A stretch of DNA of 64,000 bases from Rhizobium sp. AAP43. GTDB lineage: Bacteria; Pseudomonadota; Alphaproteobacteria; Rhizobiales; Rhizobiaceae. Below the pieces are notes generated by a model, which did not search any database, was not told the DNA's origin, and was given only the letters and a program-made list of their open reading frames with translations. The stretch spans positions 1-64,000 of the forward strand of contig NZ_LJHS01000022.1 in the NCBI RefSeq assembly GCF_001296045.1, written 5' to 3'. Positions 52,404 to 61,446 of this stretch are shown in pieces (the stretch's first letter is position 1; the number at the start of each line of letters is the position of its first letter). The position numbers were made by a program, and so were the translations under genes.

Positions 52404-54225
52404 GCGGGCGCCACATGAAGCCTTTGAGCAGGCTCTTCGGGACCACGGCCGCGAGCAGTGGGACGACGCGCTTCTTGTCGCCGACCTTCTCCGTCTCGGC
52501 GGCGCTGCCACCGGAGGCATCTGGCTTCGGGCAAGAGCCAGCGGCGTTCGCGATGTCTATTTGGCCCATCTCCGGCAATGTGCTCCCCCGGATCTTGCCT
52601 GGCTGCGCCTACCAGCCGGAACGACGGCCCATCACCTATCCGCGGCAATCGATATCGCAGCGACGGCTGAGAGCGGAAGACGTGTCGAGCGCGCCGGATT
52701 GATCGAGGCATCCAGGGGTGGCGTCCTCGTTCTTCCGATGGCGGAGCGCATGGACCGAACCGTCACCGCCATGATTACTGCAGCGAATGACGACGACAAA
52801 GAACAGCCGACCGTTCTCGTCGCGCTGGACGAATCTGTCGATGACGACGAAGGGCTTCCGGTAGCCCTCGGTGATCGGCTGGGGCTTCGGCTCAATCTGC
52901 ACGCAGTAGCCTGGCATCAGACACAGAACATCGTGACTGACCAGCCCCCAGCGTTCGACAGACGATGGCACCAGGTCTCCATCGACGACGGGCGGCTCAG
53001 CTTTTTGGCGACAATGGCCCTCACGAGCGGACACAAGTCGATCCGTATCCTGCACCATCTGGCAAGGATTGCCCGGATGCTGGCCCATCTCAACGCTCGG
53101 ACCGGCGTTGAGGATCAGGACGCCATCACGGCCCTTAGACTTTGCCTCGGACTGAGGCTATCGCCTCCATCCACCGAGTGCATGGTCGTCGAAGAGGAGA
53201 AGACACCGGGTACCCACCCTGGGCAGAGCAGCGCCAATCGCGCCGATGATCCGCCGCTTTCCCCGCACGATGATAGCCAACCCGGCACCGACACACTGAA
53301 AGATATGCTGGCCGCAGTCCAGGCGGCAACCATTTCAGGCGATCTGCTTGTTGACGCATCGACACGACCACGAAACCAAGCCAGACGATCGGGGAAATCC
53401 GGTCATGCCATGAAACACGCAAGGCGCGGCCGGCCCATCGGCACAAGCCTGTCTGCACCGCAGCCAGACGCCCGCCCGGACGTGATTGCGACACTCAGGG
53501 CCGCAGCGCCCTGGCAAAAACTGCGACTGGCACAAAGCCATGCGGGACAGGTTGAAGCGGCACTGGTTGAAAACGACGGATCGCAGCCCCCTTCCTGGAA
53601 ACCAAAAGCCTTCATCATCCGTGATGACTTTCGCTATCTGCGGCTGCGCCATGCCACACCCTCGGCCGCAATCTTCATCGTTGACGCCTCGGGTTCCACC
53701 GCGCTCGACCGTCTGGGCGAGGCCAAGGGCGCCATCGAACATCTTTTGTCCCGGTGTTATGCGCGTCGCGACGAAGTGGCGCTCATCGCCTTCCGTGGCA
53801 CCACGGCCGAAACGCTACTGCCTCCCACCCGCTCTCTGGTTGCTGCGAAGCGCAAACTCGGCGCCCTGCCCGGTGGGGGCGCAACACCGCTCGCCTCCGG
53901 CCTGCAACGGGGACTGGAACTTGCACTCTCGCTCAGGCGCAGGGGCACGACCCCGGTGATTGTGCTGCTGACCGATGGCAGCGGCAATATTGCGCTGGAC
54001 GGCACGGCGGACCGCGCCAAGGCTGCCGACGACCTCGTGAAAATGACACGGGCCTACAGGGTAGAGAGCATCAAGACGGTCTGCATCGACGTGGCAAGAC
54101 GACCGCGCGAAAGCGTTGCTGTGCTCGCCCGTGACTTGAATGCCGACCTGCACCGTCTCCGTCAGGCTGATGCCGAACGGATATCGACGCTGGTCGACAC
54201 TTCCCTGCGGGAGGCCCGGCCATGA
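52396..54225 (+). CDS. bchD: Magnesium chelatase subunit D
   Basis: A 609-residue protein. The N-terminal part (residues about 20-260) is a degenerate AAA module without a proper Walker A. A Pro/Ser/acidic linker follows (residues about 255-340), and a von Willebrand A domain occupies residues about 400-600 with the metal-site motif FIVDASGSTALDR. It scaffolds BchI hexamers and contacts BchH. It is somewhat longer than most BchD proteins (about 560). ATGA overlap with bchO. Confidence 0.95.
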   Translation: MVERAPHEAFEQALRDHGREQWDDALLVADLLRLGGAATGGIWLRARASGVRDVYLAHLRQCAPPDLAWLRLPAGTTAHHLSAAIDIAATAESGRRVERAGLIEASRGGVLVLPMAERMDRTVTAMITAANDDDKEQPTVLVALDESVDDDEGLPVALGDRLGLRLNLHAVAWHQTQNIVTDQPPAFDRRWHQVSIDDGRLSFLATMALTSGHKSIRILHHLARIARMLAHLNARTGVEDQDAITALRLCLGLRLSPPSTECMVVEEEKTPGTHPGQSSANRADDPPLSPHDDSQPGTDTLKDMLAAVQAATISGDLLVDASTRPRNQARRSGKSGHAMKHARRGRPIGTSLSAPQPDARPDVIATLRAAAPWQKLRLAQSHAGQVEAALVENDGSQPPSWKPKAFIIRDDFRYLRLRHATPSAAIFIVDASGSTALDRLGEAKGAIEHLLSRCYARRDEVALIAFRGTTAETLLPPTRSLVAAKRKLGALPGGGATPLASGLQRGLELALSLRRRGTTPVIVLLTDGSGNIALDGTADRAKAADDLVKMTRAYRVESIKTVCIDVARRPRESVAVLARDLNADLHRLRQADAERISTLVDTSLREARP

Positions 54226-55142
54226 GACCCATCGGCGACCGCCTGGACTGGCAGAGAGACGGTTCCATCTGGCCGCATCGCGAAGCCAGCCAGTTCCTGC
54301 GCACGGAAAACCATCTCTGGCATGTGCAGATCTTCGGCCGGGACGACGCGCCCTTGGCACTTCTGCTGCACGGTACCGGCGCAGCCTCACACTCCTGGCG
54401 CAACCTTGCACCACTCCTCGCACGGGACTTTCGCGTCGTGGTTCCCGACTTGCCATGTCACGGCTTTACCCGCGCGATCAGCCGCGCCGATCTTTCGCTG
54501 CCCGGCATGGTGCAGGCCATTTCCGAATTGCAACGCCATCTGGGCCGTGCGCCAGCCATGATCATTGGTCACTCGGCCGGGGCAGCGATCGCTGTTGCTC
54601 TGGCGGCCGGACGGACCTCCGCCAGTGCCCAGACCGTGCCGCGACACGTGGTCGGCATCAACGGCGCTTTCCTGCCAATCCGCGGCAATGCGCTGTTTTC
54701 GCCCATGGCAAAGGCCATGTTCGTCAATCCCTTCACCCCAGCCCTGTTTTCGCTTCTGGCACGCGCGACACCGCTTGGCGGAAACCTGCTGACGGCCACC
54801 GGCTCGCCGATCGACGAGGCAGGCAAGGCAGTATACCGGCTGCTGCTCGGCACACCGGATCACGTGCGTGGCGCGCTAGGCATGATGGCAAACTGGGATC
54901 TCGCCCGTTTCGACACACGGCTACAGCGGCTAGCCTTTCCGATGACGCTGATCGTCGCCAAAGACGATCCGATGGTGCCACCTCGGAACGCCTATCACGC
55001 CGCCCGGATCGCGACTGGCAGCCGATTGATCACCAGCGAAACCGGCGGACACCTCCTGCATGAATGCCGGGCGGAACAGGTCGCCGGCTGGATTGCCGAG
55101 GTGATCAAGGACAAACAGCCGGAGGGAGCGGACGCTGCATGA
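54222..55142 (+). CDS. bchO: Alpha/beta hydrolase BchO
   Basis: A 306-residue alpha/beta hydrolase. The nucleophile elbow is GHSAGAAIAVALAAG (Ser near residue 116), the oxyanion region LLLHGTGAASHSWRNL lies upstream, and the catalytic His is in GGHLLHECRAE near the C-terminus. bchO is a regular member of the bchIDO group. A role linked to Mg-chelatase or Mg-protoporphyrin handling is assumed in the field, but its reaction is not settled. Both ends overlap neighbours by 4 bases. Confidence 0.93.
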   Translation: MRPIGDRLDWQRDGSIWPHREASQFLRTENHLWHVQIFGRDDAPLALLLHGTGAASHSWRNLAPLLARDFRVVVPDLPCHGFTRAISRADLSLPGMVQAISELQRHLGRAPAMIIGHSAGAAIAVALAAGRTSASAQTVPRHVVGINGAFLPIRGNALFSPMAKAMFVNPFTPALFSLLARATPLGGNLLTATGSPIDEAGKAVYRLLLGTPDHVRGALGMMANWDLARFDTRLQRLAFPMTLIVAKDDPMVPPRNAYHAARIATGSRLITSETGGHLLHECRAEQVAGWIAEVIKDKQPEGADAA

Positions 55143-56704
55143 ACATGTCCGAACGCTTCTCCCGAGCCCACCCGGCAGCGCCCGACGGACGCCCGCATGC
55201 TGTGATCATTGGCGCTGGCGTCGGTGGCCTTGCAACTGGCGCCCTGCTAGGCGCAAAGGGGTATCGCGTCACGATCATCGACCCTCTCGACCTGCCGGGT
55301 GGTCGCGCCTACGCCTATCATCAGGATGGCTACACCTTCGACGCCGGGCCAACGATCATCACTGCGCCCTGGCTATTCGAAGAACTCTGGCGCGATTGCG
55401 GTGGGGAACTCCGCGAAGACGTCGAACTTCGCCCCAACACACCGTTCTATCGCGTGCGTTTCAACGATGGCACCATCTTCGACTACTCCGGCGACCGGCA
55501 GTCTATGGAAGACCAGATCGCTCGCATTGAACCCCGGGACGTCAAGGGTTATCGCAGTTTCCTCGACGAAAGCCGCCGCATCTATGAGGTCGCCTTCGAG
55601 CAACTGGCGGCGAAACCCTTCCACAGCCTGGCCTTTACCGCAAAGACCCTCGCCCGTCTTGTGCGGCTCGGCGGCTATCGTTCCGTCTATTCCGTCGTTT
55701 CGCGGCACTTCCGCAACGACAAGCTTCGCACCCTGTTTTCGTTTCACCCTCTCCTGATCGGCGGCAATCCATTCTCCGCCACATCCTTCTATTGCCTCAT
55801 CGCGCATCTCGAGGGGAAATATGGCGTTCATCATGCTGTTGGTGGCACACATGCGCTCGTGCGAGGCATCGCATTGCTCGTCACCCGCAATGGCGGCCAG
55901 GTTCGCCTTGGCGAAACCGTTGCCGCCATCGAAACCGAAGGCCGCCGGGCAATAGGCGTTCGCCTGATGTCCGGAGAGCGGATCGCCGCCGATATCATCG
56001 TCTCAAATGCCGATCCGGCCACCACTTATGGAAAACTCCTGCGTGCCTTCCCGCGTAAGCGGTGGACGGATGCCAAGATAAAGCGCGGTGATTATTCGAT
56101 GGGCCTCTTCGTCTGGTACTTCGGTACCGACCGTCGCTACGAGACCGTCGATCACCACACCATGATCTTCGGCCCGCGCTACCGCGGACTTCTCGACGAC
56201 ATCTTCCGCAATCGCAAACTGGCGGATGATTTCAGCCTCTATTTGCACCGACCAACCGCAAGCGATCCGTCCCTTGCGCCCGAAGGCTGCGACAGCTTTT
56301 ATGTGCTGAGCCCCGTTCCACACCTAGCGAGCAGCACAGACTGGCTCGCCGAGGCGGAAGTCTACCGAACCCGCATTGAAAAGCGGCTGGAGGAAACGGT
56401 TCTCCCCGACCTCTCCCGCCATATCGTTACATCCCGCATCGCGACCCCGCTTGATTTTCGCGATCGGCTCTTGTCCTGGCAGGGTGCCGCCTTTGCGCTG
56501 GAGCCCAAACTCTTTCAGAGCGCCTGGTTCCGCCCACACAATCGCAGCGAGGAACTGGACAATCTCTTCCTTTGTGGCGCGGGCACACATCCGGGTGCCG
56601 GCTTGCCCGGCGTCATATGTTCCGCCCGTATCGTGGCGGATCTCGTCCCCCATCCAAGAGAGTTTGCCACACACGGACACGCAGGATCAGGGAGCGTCAC
56701 ATGA
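55139..56704 (+). CDS. crtI: Phytoene desaturase
   Basis: A 521-residue flavoprotein. The FAD motif VIIGAGVGGLATGALLGAKG lies at residues about 22-41 and the C-terminal signature LFLCGAGTHPGAGLPGVICS near residue 480. It carries out the desaturations of phytoene to neurosporene or lycopene. The start at 55139 overlaps the bchO stop (ATGA) and has GGAGGGAG upstream; a second ATG follows two codons later. The last codons overlap crtB. Confidence 0.95.
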   Translation: MNMSERFSRAHPAAPDGRPHAVIIGAGVGGLATGALLGAKGYRVTIIDPLDLPGGRAYAYHQDGYTFDAGPTIITAPWLFEELWRDCGGELREDVELRPNTPFYRVRFNDGTIFDYSGDRQSMEDQIARIEPRDVKGYRSFLDESRRIYEVAFEQLAAKPFHSLAFTAKTLARLVRLGGYRSVYSVVSRHFRNDKLRTLFSFHPLLIGGNPFSATSFYCLIAHLEGKYGVHHAVGGTHALVRGIALLVTRNGGQVRLGETVAAIETEGRRAIGVRLMSGERIAADIIVSNADPATTYGKLLRAFPRKRWTDAKIKRGDYSMGLFVWYFGTDRRYETVDHHTMIFGPRYRGLLDDIFRNRKLADDFSLYLHRPTASDPSLAPEGCDSFYVLSPVPHLASSTDWLAEAEVYRTRIEKRLEETVLPDLSRHIVTSRIATPLDFRDRLLSWQGAAFALEPKLFQSAWFRPHNRSEELDNLFLCGAGTHPGAGLPGVICSARIVADLVPHPREFATHGHAGSGSVT

Positions 56705-57876
56705 GCCCACCGCCCGCCATTTCCTCTGCCGAGATCGAGCCTCTTCTGGCCCGCCCCCTGATTTCAAGGCCACTTGCCCTCAACCACGGCTTTTCAGGTG
56801 AGGCTGAAGACGAACGGGCTTGCAACACAGCCATTCGCCACGGCTCCCGGTCGTTTCACCTTGCCTCGCTTCTCCTGCCACGTTCAACACGTCGCGCCGC
56901 CCGCGCGCTCTACGCGTTCTGCCGGCATTCCGACGACCTCATAGATGAGCCAAATAGCGGCTTGCCGGCCCTGATGCGCCTACGCCATCGATTGGCGCGC
57001 ATCTATAGCGGCACACCCGAAGCCTATGCCTGCGACCGCGCTTTTGCCCGCGTCGTCGAGAGCCATTGCATCCCCAAACCGGTGGTGAGTGCGCTCCTTG
57101 AAGGTTTTGAGATGGACCTGTCTGGATGCCGCTATCGCAGCATCGATGATCTAAAGGTCTATGCAACAAATGTGGCGTCCAGCGTCGGCGTGATGATGGC
57201 GATGGTCATGGGTGTCCAAGATCAGGCGGCACTGGCACGCGCCGCCGACCTCGGCATTGCCATGCAACTGACAAACATTGCCCGGGACGTTGGCGAGGAT
57301 GCCCGCAATGGCAGGCTCTACCTTCCGCTTGACTGGCTGGCAGAAGCCGGGATCGATCCCGGCATCTTCCTGAAGAGGCCTAGCTTTAGCCCTGGCCTCG
57401 GCCATCTGGTCGAAAGGCTCCTGCAAGAGGCAGAACGCCATTACCGCCTCGGCCATGCCGGTGTCGCAGCGCTACCGCCTGAGTGCCGCCGCGCTATACG
57501 CGCCGCCGCTCTGATTTATGAAGCAATCGGACACGAGATTGCCGCAGCTGATTTCGACACGGTCACCCGCAGAGCCAAGACATCACTGCCGACCAAGCTG
57601 CGCTTGCTGGTCAGGGCAGGCAGGGCCGAGCCCCGTTGGGCGGAAACGACAGCTCGTGACATGACAGTCCCTTGCGAGCCGGCCTCGGCACCCCTTGTTT
57701 CGATTGCGGCTGCGGCGCTTCAGAGCAGACGTGGGACGGAACCTTTACGGACAGCACCGGCCGCAGGCGCCAGCGAGCGCCTGACAACCATTCTTCTCAG
57801 CCTTCATGCGAACACCCGGGAGGAGCTGCACAATCGCCGCCTCGCAGCCCGGGAGAAGGTGGCACGTCTTGCTTGA
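56701..57876 (+). CDS. crtB: Phytoene synthase
   Basis: A 391-residue prenyl-transferase of the squalene/phytoene synthase family. The two aspartate-rich motifs are HSDDLIDEPN (near residue 80) and NIARDVGEDARNGR (near residue 195). It condenses two geranylgeranyl diphosphates to phytoene. The C-terminus (residues about 320-391) is longer than in most CrtB proteins (about 340-355 in total) and ends in a charged helical tail. The start at 56701 overlaps the crtI stop by 4 bases. Confidence 0.94.
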   Translation: MSPPPAISSAEIEPLLARPLISRPLALNHGFSGEAEDERACNTAIRHGSRSFHLASLLLPRSTRRAARALYAFCRHSDDLIDEPNSGLPALMRLRHRLARIYSGTPEAYACDRAFARVVESHCIPKPVVSALLEGFEMDLSGCRYRSIDDLKVYATNVASSVGVMMAMVMGVQDQAALARAADLGIAMQLTNIARDVGEDARNGRLYLPLDWLAEAGIDPGIFLKRPSFSPGLGHLVERLLQEAERHYRLGHAGVAALPPECRRAIRAAALIYEAIGHEIAAADFDTVTRRAKTSLPTKLRLLVRAGRAEPRWAETTARDMTVPCEPASAPLVSIAAAALQSRRGTEPLRTAPAAGASERLTTILLSLHANTREELHNRRLAAREKVARLA

Positions 57877-58030
57877 AAACTATTTTGGCCTGATCGAGGC
57901 CCTATTCGTCTTCGGCCTCGCCGTCGCCTTCTATGTCTGGCAGCGAGCTGACCTGAAAAAGGAAAACGAAAAAGCGAAAGCAAAAGCGGAAGTCGAAGCC
58001 CCCAAGGCGAGCGACGACACGGCCGACTAA
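57869..58030 (+). CDS. Small single-pass membrane protein of the photosynthesis cluster
   Basis: A 53-residue frame that most likely starts with TTG at 57869 (AAGGTGG upstream, 8-base overlap with the crtB end). It has one hydrophobic helix (YFGLIEALFVFGLAVAFYVW) and a Lys/Glu/Ala-rich cytosolic tail (LKKENEKAKAKAEVEA). Small proteins of this type are recalled by me between crtB and crtC in photosynthesis clusters of alphaproteobacteria, without known function. Its stop overlaps the crtC stop on the other strand (58027-58030). Confidence 0.65.
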   Translation: MLENYFGLIEALFVFGLAVAFYVWQRADLKKENEKAKAKAEVEAPKASDDTAD

Positions 58031-58980
58031 CCCCGTCGCGGCATGCGAAACGGCAGCATGGCGCGAACCAGCGGCATGGATAGTCTGCGACAATCGAGTG
58101 TCTCATGCATCATCGTGATCGGCTCCCCTTGGCCGAGAACGGTTTCGACCAGCGAGCGGCGATAAAACGGACTGTCCTCCAGCGATCGCAAGACTCGTGG
58201 CGTGCTGCCATCAGCACAGGCTATCCCGCCACCCACGCCCCAGAACCCTCTTTTCAGCAACCGTCGTTCCGGCGGATCGAAGGTCTGGCATTCTCCCTGA
58301 CTGTCGAAGAGGAGGCCCAACCGGCGACCCTGTCCATCAAGCAGAGCGGCATCATAAAGGATGGCCGTACTCCCTCCATCGGCACGACCACGCGCCCAGT
58401 CCCAGCCGGCGAAGTCGGCCTCGAGCGGACGCGAGCCCCAATTCATGTCGTGATAGCCATGCCCGAGCCAATCGACCCCGAAGAAATCCCGGCACTCCAC
58501 GTCGACCCTGGCCGATGGCATGACCGGCCGCCAATGATGCAAGGCAGACGGATCCAGTGCGACGGCATGCTGAACCGTGAAGGCGGGCCTCAGCCGGACT
58601 TGCCCCATCATTCGCTTGGGCAAGAGGGCCTGCCCCGGCCAAGGCAGAAACACTTCATCGAACGCTATCTCCAGACCATCATTGCCAAGCTGCATCGCAC
58701 TCTGGCCGATCTGCAACCGCTCTCCGCGGCGATCAAGGGTACTTCGCCCTCTTTCCGTCATCGCCCAGGCATGGCCCGCCGGTCCATAGAGAGCCACGTT
58801 GAATGCAACATGATTTTCCGGGTCTTTGCGCCCGCTCCAGTGATAGTAGGGGGAGAAGACGGACCCGACAAAGGCAATGACGGTCAGTGCGAATTGTCCG
58901 CAATCGCTGACGGCGTCGACATACCACCAGCGATAGCCACCTGCCGGAACCGACGGGTCGAACCCATATCCTGCATCAGC
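58027..58980 (-). CDS. crtC: Carotenoid 1,2-hydratase (hydroxyneurosporene synthase); start codon unclear
   Basis: The encoded protein shows the CrtC hallmark GGYRWWYVDAVSDCGQF at its N-terminus, VFSPYYHWSGR and YHDMNWGSRPLE further on. It adds water to the psi end of neurosporene, lycopene or their derivatives. The conserved sequence begins near 58962, but this frame has no ATG, GTG or TTG from there up to 59256. The ATG at 59256 would add about 98 residues out of the crtD antisense frame. The end given here (58980) is only an estimate. Alternatives are a CTG/ATT-type start, a -1 shift after an ATG at the crtD end, or a sequence error. It overlaps the crtD 3' end on the same strand. Confidence 0.75.
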   Translation of the reverse strand, partial: ADAGYGFDPSVPAGGYRWWYVDAVSDCGQFALTVIAFVGSVFSPYYHWSGRKDPENHVAFNVALYGPAGHAWAMTERGRSTLDRRGERLQIGQSAMQLGNDGLEIAFDEVFLPWPGQALLPKRMMGQVRLRPAFTVQHAVALDPSALHHWRPVMPSARVDVECRDFFGVDWLGHGYHDMNWGSRPLEADFAGWDWARGRADGGSTAILYDAALLDGQGRRLGLLFDSQGECQTFDPPERRLLKRGFWGVGGGIACADGSTPRVLRSLEDSPFYRRSLVETVLGQGEPITMMHETLDCRRLSMPLVRAMLPFRMPRRG

Positions 58981-60464
58981 TGGTCCGCCGCAAGCTTGCC
59001 GGAAAGGGCGCTCATCGGCACACCCGGCCCCGGATGCACGCTGCCGCCCGCCAGGTAAAGCCCCGGCACCGGCCCTCTCGCTCCCGGTCGGGCGAAGGAC
59101 GCCATCCAGCCATGCGATGCCATCCCGTAAAGAGCGCCGCCGCTGCCCGGATACAGCCTCGCAAACCGATCCGGGGTTGTCACGTTCGGCCTCGCTTCCG
59201 TCTGGCGGAGCGTGAGCCCATTCGACGCCAATCTGCGTTCCATCAGGTGCAGGCATCTGTCGATCTCGCTTTCGTCATACTGATGCCGGTCACCATCGGC
59301 CGGCATATTCATCAGGCTGTACAGGCGTTCGGATCGACCAGACCCGTGCCCATCCGGAGGATTCCCAGCCCCATCACGATCCTGGGCACAGACATAGACA
59401 GTCGGATCAGCCGGCGGCATCTTCCAGCGGAAGATCGCATCGAATTCAGCTGCATAGTCACTGGAGAAGAAGACGGTATGGTGAGCAAGCGGCACGCCGC
59501 GCGCTTCCGCCGGACCGCAGGCGACAACAGCCGATAGCGACCGTCGGGCAATTGCCTTTGCCGGTTGAGAAGGGCGGCCCAGCAGGCGCGGCAGGGCGGC
59601 GACATCGCCGTTGAAGATCACCCGTCGCGCTGCAATCCGCCGTCCACTGCGCGTCACGGCACCCGAGACAGCATTGCGGGAGGGGTCGGTGACGATCTCG
59701 CTGACAGGATCGCCGAACTGGAACTCGACACCGAGATCCGTCGCGAGATCAACCAGTTTCGCCGCAAGTGCCCGCATGCCGCCGTCGATGAGCCAGACCC
59801 CCTCCTGCTCGACATGGGCGACCAGCATCAGGGTTGCCGGCGCCAGATAGGGTGATGAGCCACAATAGGTCGCATAGCGGGCGAAGAGTTGGCGCAGGCG
59901 CACGTCCGCGAAATATCCTCCAAGCGTCGACCACATGGATGAGAATGGCCGGATAGCAAAGAGATCCTGGGGCCGCGACAACCCGATGCGTTGCGACAGC
60001 GTGATCGGATTTGGCCGTTGCGCCGAGATGAAACTGTCCTTCAGAAGCGTATAGATCCGACGGCTGTCGGCCGCGAAAGATGTATAGCCCTCTGCCGCTT
60101 TCGCTCCGGCGAAGTCTCGGATCGCCCGGGCATTCTCGAGAGGATCAGAGACAAGATCCAGGCCATTGCCTCCTTCCCAATAATGCCGAGCGACGATCTT
60201 GGATCGCATCAGGCCCAATTGGTCGTCCAGCACGGCGTCCCCGCACCGAAACAAATCATCGAAAACCCATTTCATGGTCAGAACCGTCGGACCCGCATCG
60301 AAAGCCTGACCACCCGCCTCGACCTGGCGCAGCTTGCCACCGCCGCCCGCCTGGCCCTCAACCACGCAGACGGGCATGCCGGCGGCAGCCAGACGAATTG
60401 CCGCCGCAAGTCCACCCATGCCTGCCCCGATGATCAGCACCGGACCGCCCTGTTCACCGGACAC
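58884..60464 (-). CDS. crtD: Carotenoid 3,4-desaturase (methoxyneurosporene dehydrogenase)
   Basis: A 526-residue CrtI-related flavoprotein. The FAD motif VLIIGAGMGGLAAAIRLAAA lies at residues about 9-28 and the C-terminal GLYLAGGSVHPGPGVPMSAL near residue 495. It introduces the 3,4 double bond in 1-hydroxy- or 1-methoxy-carotenoids in the spheroidene/spirilloxanthin branch. The start is GTG at 60464 with GGGAGAGG upstream. It is divergent from crtE, with a PpsR box between. Its last 30 codons overlap crtC. Confidence 0.93.
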   Translation of the reverse strand: MSGEQGGPVLIIGAGMGGLAAAIRLAAAGMPVCVVEGQAGGGGKLRQVEAGGQAFDAGPTVLTMKWVFDDLFRCGDAVLDDQLGLMRSKIVARHYWEGGNGLDLVSDPLENARAIRDFAGAKAAEGYTSFAADSRRIYTLLKDSFISAQRPNPITLSQRIGLSRPQDLFAIRPFSSMWSTLGGYFADVRLRQLFARYATYCGSSPYLAPATLMLVAHVEQEGVWLIDGGMRALAAKLVDLATDLGVEFQFGDPVSEIVTDPSRNAVSGAVTRSGRRIAARRVIFNGDVAALPRLLGRPSQPAKAIARRSLSAVVACGPAEARGVPLAHHTVFFSSDYAAEFDAIFRWKMPPADPTVYVCAQDRDGAGNPPDGHGSGRSERLYSLMNMPADGDRHQYDESEIDRCLHLMERRLASNGLTLRQTEARPNVTTPDRFARLYPGSGGALYGMASHGWMASFARPGARGPVPGLYLAGGSVHPGPGVPMSALSGKLAADQLMQDMGSTRRFRQVAIAGGMSTPSAIADNSH

Positions 60465-60501
60465 AATCCTCTCCCGCTTGAGTTGACAACCTCTTTAAAT
60501 G

Positions 60502-60519
60502 TGTCAATCTAAATTGACA
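60502..60519. promoter_or_regulatory. PpsR/CrtJ box between crtD and crtE
   Basis: TGT-N12-ACA with an almost fully symmetric sequence (TGTCAATCT/AAATTGACA), 38 bases from the crtD start and 54 bases from the crtE start. A single site could repress both directions. Confidence 0.75.
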
Positions 60520-60532
60520 GATTGAAGAGTAA

Positions 60533-60545
60533 TGTAAAGATTACA
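60533..60545. promoter_or_regulatory. Compact inverted repeat in the crtE leader
   Basis: TGTAAAGATTACA (arms TGTAA/TTACA, 3-base spacer) 28 bases before the crtE start. It has PpsR-like TGT/ACA ends but the wrong spacing, so it may bind another factor or be coincidental. Confidence 0.3.
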
Positions 60546-60572
60546 TCTGTCGTTTCTCAGGAGGTGAATCTT

Positions 60573-61442
60573 ATGGACGTCGCCGACCGCATCGAGACCG
60601 GAATGCAACGCTCTCTTCGCTTTGCGACAGCAAATGGATGTCCGCCCATCCTGGCGAATGCCTTGCGACATGCCGTGTTTCCAGGCGGCGCTCGAATAAG
60701 ACCTCGCCTCTGCCTCGCGGTCGCCGCCGCCTGCGGCGACCGCGAGCCCGCAATCGCCGACTCGGCTGCAACGGCCATTGAACTTCTGCACTGCGCCTCG
60801 CTTGTACATGACGACATGCCATGTTTCGACAACGCTATGACCCGGCGGGGTCGATCCAGCGTGCATGCGGAATTCGGTGAGGAAATTGCACTTTTGACAG
60901 GCGATGGCCTGATCGTGGCAGCCTTTGAAACCGTGGCACGGGAAACGCAGATGGCACCCCTGCTCACCGCCCCGATCATCGCCACCATTGCCAAGGCCGT
61001 CGGCTCTCCCTATGGCCTCGTTGCTGGACAGGCATGGGAGAGCGAGCCGGAAATCAACATCGCAGTCTATCACCGGGCCAAGACCGCCTCACTGTTCAGC
61101 GGTGCGGTATCCACCGGTGCCATCGCCTCCGGCGGCAATCCACAAGATTGGCTTGGTCTCGCCGATGCGCTTGGCGCTGCCTATCAGGTAGCGGATGATC
61201 TCTACGATGCTGTCGGCCAGACAGACGGCAGCGACAAACCCGCAGGGCAGGATAAGCGCAATGGCAAGCCGAACATCGTGGCTGAACTGGGATTGCCCGC
61301 CTCCCTTTCGCGGCTGCACAGCCTGGTCTCGGAGGCGGTCGCAAACGTTCCCGATTGCCCGGGAGCCGATGCTTTCCGCAACATGATCCTCAACGAGGCG
61401 ACCCGGCTGATGCCGAAGACGCTCGCCACCAGCGCAGCCTGA
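60573..61442 (+). CDS. crtE: Geranylgeranyl diphosphate synthase
   Basis: A 289-residue prenyltransferase. First aspartate-rich motif HDDMPCFDNAMTRRGR (near residue 85) and second region YQVADDLYDAVGQ (near residue 205) are typical of IspA/CrtE enzymes. It supplies geranylgeranyl diphosphate to both carotenoid and bacteriochlorophyll side-chain synthesis. The start at 60573 has CAGGAGGTGAATCTT directly before it; a TTG frame extension to 60522 crosses the regulatory dyad and is rejected. crtF follows at 4 bases. Confidence 0.94.
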   Translation: MDVADRIETGMQRSLRFATANGCPPILANALRHAVFPGGARIRPRLCLAVAAACGDREPAIADSAATAIELLHCASLVHDDMPCFDNAMTRRGRSSVHAEFGEEIALLTGDGLIVAAFETVARETQMAPLLTAPIIATIAKAVGSPYGLVAGQAWESEPEINIAVYHRAKTASLFSGAVSTGAIASGGNPQDWLGLADALGAAYQVADDLYDAVGQTDGSDKPAGQDKRNGKPNIVAELGLPASLSRLHSLVSEAVANVPDCPGADAFRNMILNEATRLMPKTLATSAA

Positions 61443-61446
61443 GGCC

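Noticed and set aside
60522..60572. TTG start that would lengthen CrtE by 17 residues
   Set aside because: It reads through the regulatory dyad, and a near-perfect ribosome binding site precedes the ATG at 60573.
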